Below are positions 59,445-64,000 of a stretch of DNA of 64,000 bases, in pieces. The stretch is from Eledone cirrhosa (lineage: Eukaryota > Mollusca > Cephalopoda > Octopoda > Eledonidae). The notes beneath the pieces were generated by a model. That model was not told the DNA's origin. It was given only the letters and a program-made list of their open reading frames with translations, and searched no databases. A program made the translations under genes and the position numbers. How positions within the stretch are numbered: the stretch's first letter is position 1; each line of letters starts with the position of its first letter. Location: positions 2,652,785 through 2,716,784 of the forward strand of contig OZ024759.1 of assembly GCA_964016885.1 (NCBI GenBank). The letters run 5' to 3'.

Positions 59445-62110
59445 TCATCATCACCATTTTACATCCGTTCTTCCTTGCTAACATGGGTTAGACGGGTTGC
59501 CCTGTTGTGGGCAGTGTCTGGTCGGCTGAACATGCCTTGCTCATACAGGAACTGATTTGGCTTGATTTCTACAGCTGGATGCCCTTCCTAACACCAACCT
59601 CATTTACAGTGAGTGCTGGGTGCTTTTTTCCGTGGTGCCTACACGTCTACTTTACAGTGTGGGCTGGGTGCTTTTTTGCCGTGGTACCTCCGCAACCACT
59701 TTGCAGTGGGAGGGTGTGGGGGCTATTTATCTATGCTTCAGCTTGGGCTTGTACCCATGGGAGGCCGAGTACTCTGTATTACTGCGTGACGCCAGAGGTG
59801 TAATTTGGTAAGGTCGGCTTTTATCACCTCATCCCAGGTCTTCTTGGGTCTCCCCACTCCGCGCTTTCCATTGACTTCTAGTGCTCTGCACCTTTTTATG
59901 CAGCTGTCATCCTTCATACACATCACATGTCCATACCAATGCAACCGCCTCTCCTGCACACAGCATTTGATTCCTCTTATGCTCAGTCTCTCTCTCAATT
60001 CATTTATGCTTTGCCGTTCGCGTATATTACTATTACACATCCATCGGAGCATGCAGGCTTTGTTTCTTTCTAATCTACGTAAGTCTTTCACCTTCAGCGC
60101 CCAGGTCTCACTACCATGTAACATTGCTGTTTGTATACACGCATCTTACAGTCTGCCTTTCATTTTGAGGGAAAAGCCTTTTGCAGCTAGCAGTGGCAGT
60201 AGCTCCCTGAACTTCTTACATCCCATTCTTACCCTAGTTATTGTACTTTCTGAACACCCACCTCCGCTGCTAATTCGGTCACCTAGGTAACAGAAGCTGT
60301 CTACTGTTTCTACAGAGCCCTCCCAGAGGTTGGTGGTACTTGTTTCCTGTGGCTGTTTGCTGCTTGCTGTCCCAGCACAGCTACTACATTCTTAATTTAG
60401 CTTCCTGAGATCCCGCTACATCTCTTGTGTACCCATTGTTTGCTTTTTGGGCAGAGAATGGAGTTCCTACCTACACCTTTCCTACATACTGAGCAAGGCC
60501 ATTTCCCTGAGGGGATCTGGGTTCTGTTTTCTCGTCTACTTACAAGGACCTTAGTCTTTGTCAGGTTGACTTTGAGACCCTTTCTTTCTAGTCCCTGCTT
60601 CCAAGTTTGGAATTTCTTCTCTAGTTCTACCATAGATTCAGCTATAAGTGCGAGGTCATCAGCATACAGGAGTTCCCATGGGCATCCGGTCTTAAACTCC
60701 TCCGTTATTGCCTGCAGGACTATGATGAACAGGAGAGGGCTAAAAACAGAGCCCTGGTGGACACCGACCTGTATGCTAAATTCCTCGCTATACTCTTTGC
60801 TAAACCTAACTTTGCTGACTGCTCCCCTATACATGGCTTGTACAGCTTTCACAAGCCATTCATCTACTCCTAGTTTTCTAAGAGCCCACCAGATTATAGC
60901 ACGTGGAACTCTGTCAAAGGATTTCTCGAGATCGACGAAGCCAGGTAGAGTGGCTTACTTTTAGCTAGGTACTTTTCCTGTAACTGCCTCACAAGGAAGA
61001 GGGCATCAGTGGTGCCTCTTCCTAGTACACACCCAAATTGCATCTTATCTAGTTTCACCCGGTCCTTAATCAAATGTGCTATAACTCTTTCTGTTACTTT
61101 CATGACCTGGTCCATCAACTTTATACCTCTATAGTTTCCTCTATCTAGTGCATCACTTTTACCTTTGTAGCAGTTGGCAATGATGCTACTGCACCAATCT
61201 TTTGGTATGACACCTTCTAGTATTACCTGGTTCACAATACGTGTGGTTATAGTGTGACCTACAGACCCAGATGCCTTCAGCATCTCGGCAGCTATACCCG
61301 ATGGACCGGTTGCCTTCCCCATCTTCATATCTTGATTTCCTTACTTACTACACTGCTGCTGACTTGTACTGCTGGCCCCTCTATAGGGTCTACTTGGGGT
61401 AGGGTCTCTTCTTCCCATGCATTCTCATTTAGTAATCTATCATAATGGCTCTTCCATGCATCTTTCTTCTCAGCACTTGTGAGGGCAAGCTCACCTTTAT
61501 CATTCCGGATACACTTCTCTCCAATGACATCACAATTCTCTCTGACACACTGCCTCGCAATCTTGAACACCTCCTGTTTCTGGTCCTCACGTTGCAAAAC
61601 ATGCTTGAATTTTCTATCCTCTGCTTCCCTCCTAGTTAAGTATACTTGTCGCCTAGCTTCCCTCCTGGTCTTTATGTAATGTACCCTGCTTCCCTCGTTC
61701 TTCCATTCTTTCCATGCCTGTCTCTTGGCCTAAACTGCCTCATCTACCTTATTGTTCCACCACCAAGTCACTCTCCTCCTACGTGTGGTCTTACTCCACC
61801 TACAGTCATCATCTGTCGCCTCTAGTAAGTTATTTTTAGGGACTCCCAGTGCTCTTCTACATTGAATGTCTCTATCTGTTCTTCTTTACTGTCATAGGCA
61901 TTGAGTAAAATATCTTTAAATCTGTTACTGGCCGAGGGGTCTTTCAGCTTCCAGATCTTTCTTCTCCAGGTTGGCCTCTGTTTCCGGGTTCGTCTAGTTC
62001 TGACCATGAGGTCGCTGACAACTAAACTATGTTGGGAGGTACATTCCGCACTAGGGAAGACTTTTGTGTTTACGACTGTCCATCTGTCACATCCTCTGAT
62101 GAGGATAAAA
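59441..62110 (-). mobile_element. 5'-truncated RTE-like LINE copy (subfamily C)
   Basis: Read on minus: starts near the end of the endonuclease ([20 protein letters not shown]), then the linker [22 protein letters not shown] blocks MKMGKATGPSGIAAEMLKAS, GNYRGIKLMDQVMKVTERVI and LLYADDLALIAESMVELEKK, zinc finger KWPCSVCRKGVGRNSILCPK, and C-terminal LHWYGHVMCMKDDSCIKRCR / GVGRPKKTWDEV. The 3' UTR has a (TGATGA) tail at 59441-59452. Frameshifts near 60950 and 61325 and other lesions inactivate it. Its 3' UTR is the match for the SINE at 41066. Confidence 0.92.
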
Positions 62111-62151
62111 TGTATATATATATATATACATGTATGTATATATATATATGC

Positions 62152-62201
<50 letters not shown>

Positions 62202-62280
62202 GTGTATATATATATATATATACATGTGTATATATATATATATATATACATGTGTATATATATATATATATACATGTGTA
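62111..62280. repeat. (TA)n microsatellite with regular TACATGTG interruptions
   Basis: TA blocks separated by TACATGTGTA at near-regular spacing of about 34 bp. All open frames in it are artefacts. Confidence 0.95.
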
Positions 62281-63280
62281 GCAAAGAATATCTAGACTCT
62301 CAGCTAATAGAAATATATTTGATAACAAAACAGAATATTACAATGATGCTCTACACAGAGCTGGATACAATACTAAAATTAACTACATAGATAAGAATAG
62401 TATACACCAACCTCCTAAAGTTTATTATAATATTAATAATAAACTAGAAATATAATTTGGTATTCTCCTCCAATTTCATTAGGAATTAAGACACCTTTAG
62501 CACACCAATTCTTTAAGGCGTTAGATAAATGTTTTCCATTTTTAACAGACATACAGTCAAACTCTCTTACTCTACTACTATGAATATAGCACAAAATATT
62601 AATAGAATTAATAATAGGAATTTAAAATTAAACTCAAACCAAATAAACTCAAATAGCAATAACAATATAACTAAGAACGTTCCGTATAATAATAATAATA
62701 ATAATAATAGCGAATGCATAAATAATTGTTTCTACTTTTGGCACAAGGCCAGCAATTATCCCAGTGTATCACTGGTACTTTATTCTATCAGTAATACACT
62801 GAAATAATTGCTGGTCTTGTGCGAAAAGTAGAAACGGTTTTATTATTTATGCAAATGCATAAATAATAATACCGTTTCTCTAAACAGCAATATTAGAAAA
62901 TGTAATTGCAAAAATAACATACCATGCCCTTTACAGAATAATTGCCTTGATAGAAATTTAGTATACAAATGCACCATAAAAACTAGAGATAGATTATATA
63001 ATTATATAGGAGCTACTTCTAAAAATTTAAGGACTGTTGGTATAATCATAAACATACATTCAAACAATCAGACAAAAAATTCTTAACCTCACTATCACAA
63101 TTAATTTGGTCTTTAAAAGACAGTTAACTGACAAATTGATCTCTTGGTGAAGGATATCGAAAGCGCCTGTTTACCAAAATATGGCTCTCTCAAGAATTTG
63201 TCATCGCTCTATTTCAAAAAAGGAAATATTTAATTCTTCTTTGCATCGATTCTCCAGAACATTTCACAATATTTACAATT
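62281..63280 (+). mobile_element. Decayed Penelope-like element fragment with nested insertion
   Basis: Broken frames read [20 protein letters not shown], then SISLGIKTPLAHQFFKALDK CFPF, IFNRHTVKLSYSTTMNIAQN INRINNRNLK, and further on CKNNIPCPLQNNCLDRNLVY KCTIKTRDRLYNYIGATSKN with SLSQLIWSLKD near 63090-63120. The order (IG..F..LI.KHFP-like, then N-TVKLSYS, then CPL..NC, then YIGAT, then LS..IW.LKD) matches the linker and GIY-YIG region of Penelope-like proteins. Many frameshifts. A SINE-derived foldback sits inside it. Confidence 0.6.
62712..62867. mobile_element. Foldback insertion made of two inverted SINE 3' ends
   Basis: TTGTTTCTACTTTTGGCACA AGGCCAGCAATTATCCCAGT on the + strand at 62727 is followed from about 62791 by its approximate complement ending AAAAGTAGAAACGG near 62836. 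AATGCATAAATAAT lies on both sides (62714-62727 and 62854-62867), like a target-site duplication. The SINE part matches the 3' end of the copies at 33642 and 37025. Confidence 0.65.
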
Positions 63281-63409
63281 TATAGAAAATACTACACATG
63301 CTATATATATATGTGGCCTATGTACAATATATATCTATTTGGTTTTCTTTAAAAGTTCTTAAATTTATACATAGAAATATCTACTATTATCAAATTTATA
63401 TACAGATAT

Positions 63410-63464
<55 letters not shown>
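63281..63464. repeat. AT-rich sequence ending in (CA)n(TA)n microsatellite
   Basis: CA run at 63411-63430 and TA run at 63430-63462 immediately before the next LINE junction. No gene. Confidence 0.85.
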
Positions 63465-63465
<1 letters not shown>

Positions 63466-63467
<2 letters not shown>

Positions 63468-64000
63468 AAGGAGGCCTGGAAATGTCATTATGAGAGACTG
63501 ATGAATGTGGAGAACGAATGGGAGAGAGAGAAATTACCCTTGGTAGATCCGACAGAGGGACCAGCTATTGAGATTGACGAATATAGGGTCCAAGAGGCGA
63601 TTAGGGAAATGAAAAATGGTAAGGCGGCTGGACCATCGGGAATAGTTGCTGAGATGCTGAAGGCATCAGGGGACGTAGGCACTAAACTGGTTGCACGCAT
63701 CATCAATCAGGCTATATATGGTGGTGTCATACCCAAAGACTGGTGCAGCAGTATTCTCATAAATTGCTACAAAGGTAAAGGGGATGCTTTGGAGAGGAGC
63801 AATTATAGGGGTATAAAACTGATAGATCAGGTTATGAAAGTGGCAGAAAGGATTTTAGCACAACTAATTAGGGAAAGGGTCAAACTAGATGAGATGCAGT
63901 TTGGTTTTGTGCCTGGGAAGAGTACAACAGATGCCCTCTTCTTGGTGAGACAAATGCAAGAGAGGTTCTTAGAGAAGAATAAGCCACTATACTTAGCCTT
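63466..64000 (+). mobile_element. RTE-like LINE copy (subfamily A), open to the window edge
   Basis: From 63471 the frame reads EAWKCHYERLMNVENEWERE, then VDPTEGPAIEIDEYRVQEAI, GKAAGPSGIVAEMLKASGDV, SNYRGIKLIDQVMKVAERIL and FGFVPGKSTTDALFLVRQMQ without a stop for 530 nt to the right edge. It starts within the linker before the RT domain, at an A-run after (TA)n, so it is 5'-truncated, but what is visible is intact. The zinc finger and 3' end lie outside the window. Confidence 0.92.

Noticed and set aside
62092..62112. CTGATGAGGATAAAATG as a hammerhead core
   Set aside because: It is part of the LINE endonuclease coding sequence on the minus strand (HFILIRGC), with no GAAA or pairing stems.

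Overview
The window looks like non-coding, repeat-dominated DNA from a mollusc, most probably a cephalopod (octopus-like). The evidence is several RTE-like LINE copies with (ATG)n tails, tRNA-headed SINEs whose 3' ends match those LINEs, Penelope-like elements with hammerhead-ribozyme motifs, long TA/CA microsatellites, and small exons in long introns. The taxon is an inference from repeat style; no sequence search was possible.

Layout. (1) Positions 1-31697 are one uninterrupted tandem satellite, unit 57 bp, about 550 copies, all in one orientation and continuing off the left edge. It has internal higher-order structure: a 5148-bp block present twice in tandem, smaller duplications of 2328 and 1531 bp spacing, and fifteen shortened 49-bp marker units between 13.6 and 29.3 kb. 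(2) The array stops at the acceptor side of an exon on the + strand (31698-31849). Three more exons with compatible phases follow at 45805-45951, 47193-47304 and 48245-48382. Together they encode about 183 residues of an unidentified protein, and everything else appears to be intron. (3) Introns from 31.85 to 64 kb are filled with transposable elements: one near-full-length RTE-like LINE (53.6-57.25 kb, + strand), four truncated copies, one 3' fragment and one copy running off the right edge; at least three Penelope-like element remnants; four SINE copies plus a SINE-derived foldback insertion; two Helitron-like segments; a 374-bp perfect palindrome; and many microsatellites and minisatellites.

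Main points of interest. The last satellite unit appears to supply the polypyrimidine tract, and possibly the AG, of a real 3' splice site, and every unit carries both acceptor-like and donor-like motifs. Six hammerhead-ribozyme-like motifs (CTGANGA / GAAA cores with pairing stems) plus two decayed ones are spread over the transposon region, two of them mirrored in the palindrome. SINE 3' tails match two different LINE subfamilies. The long open frames in the satellite are judged non-genic: they mostly start at GTG, are repeatedly frameshifted, and occur on both strands.
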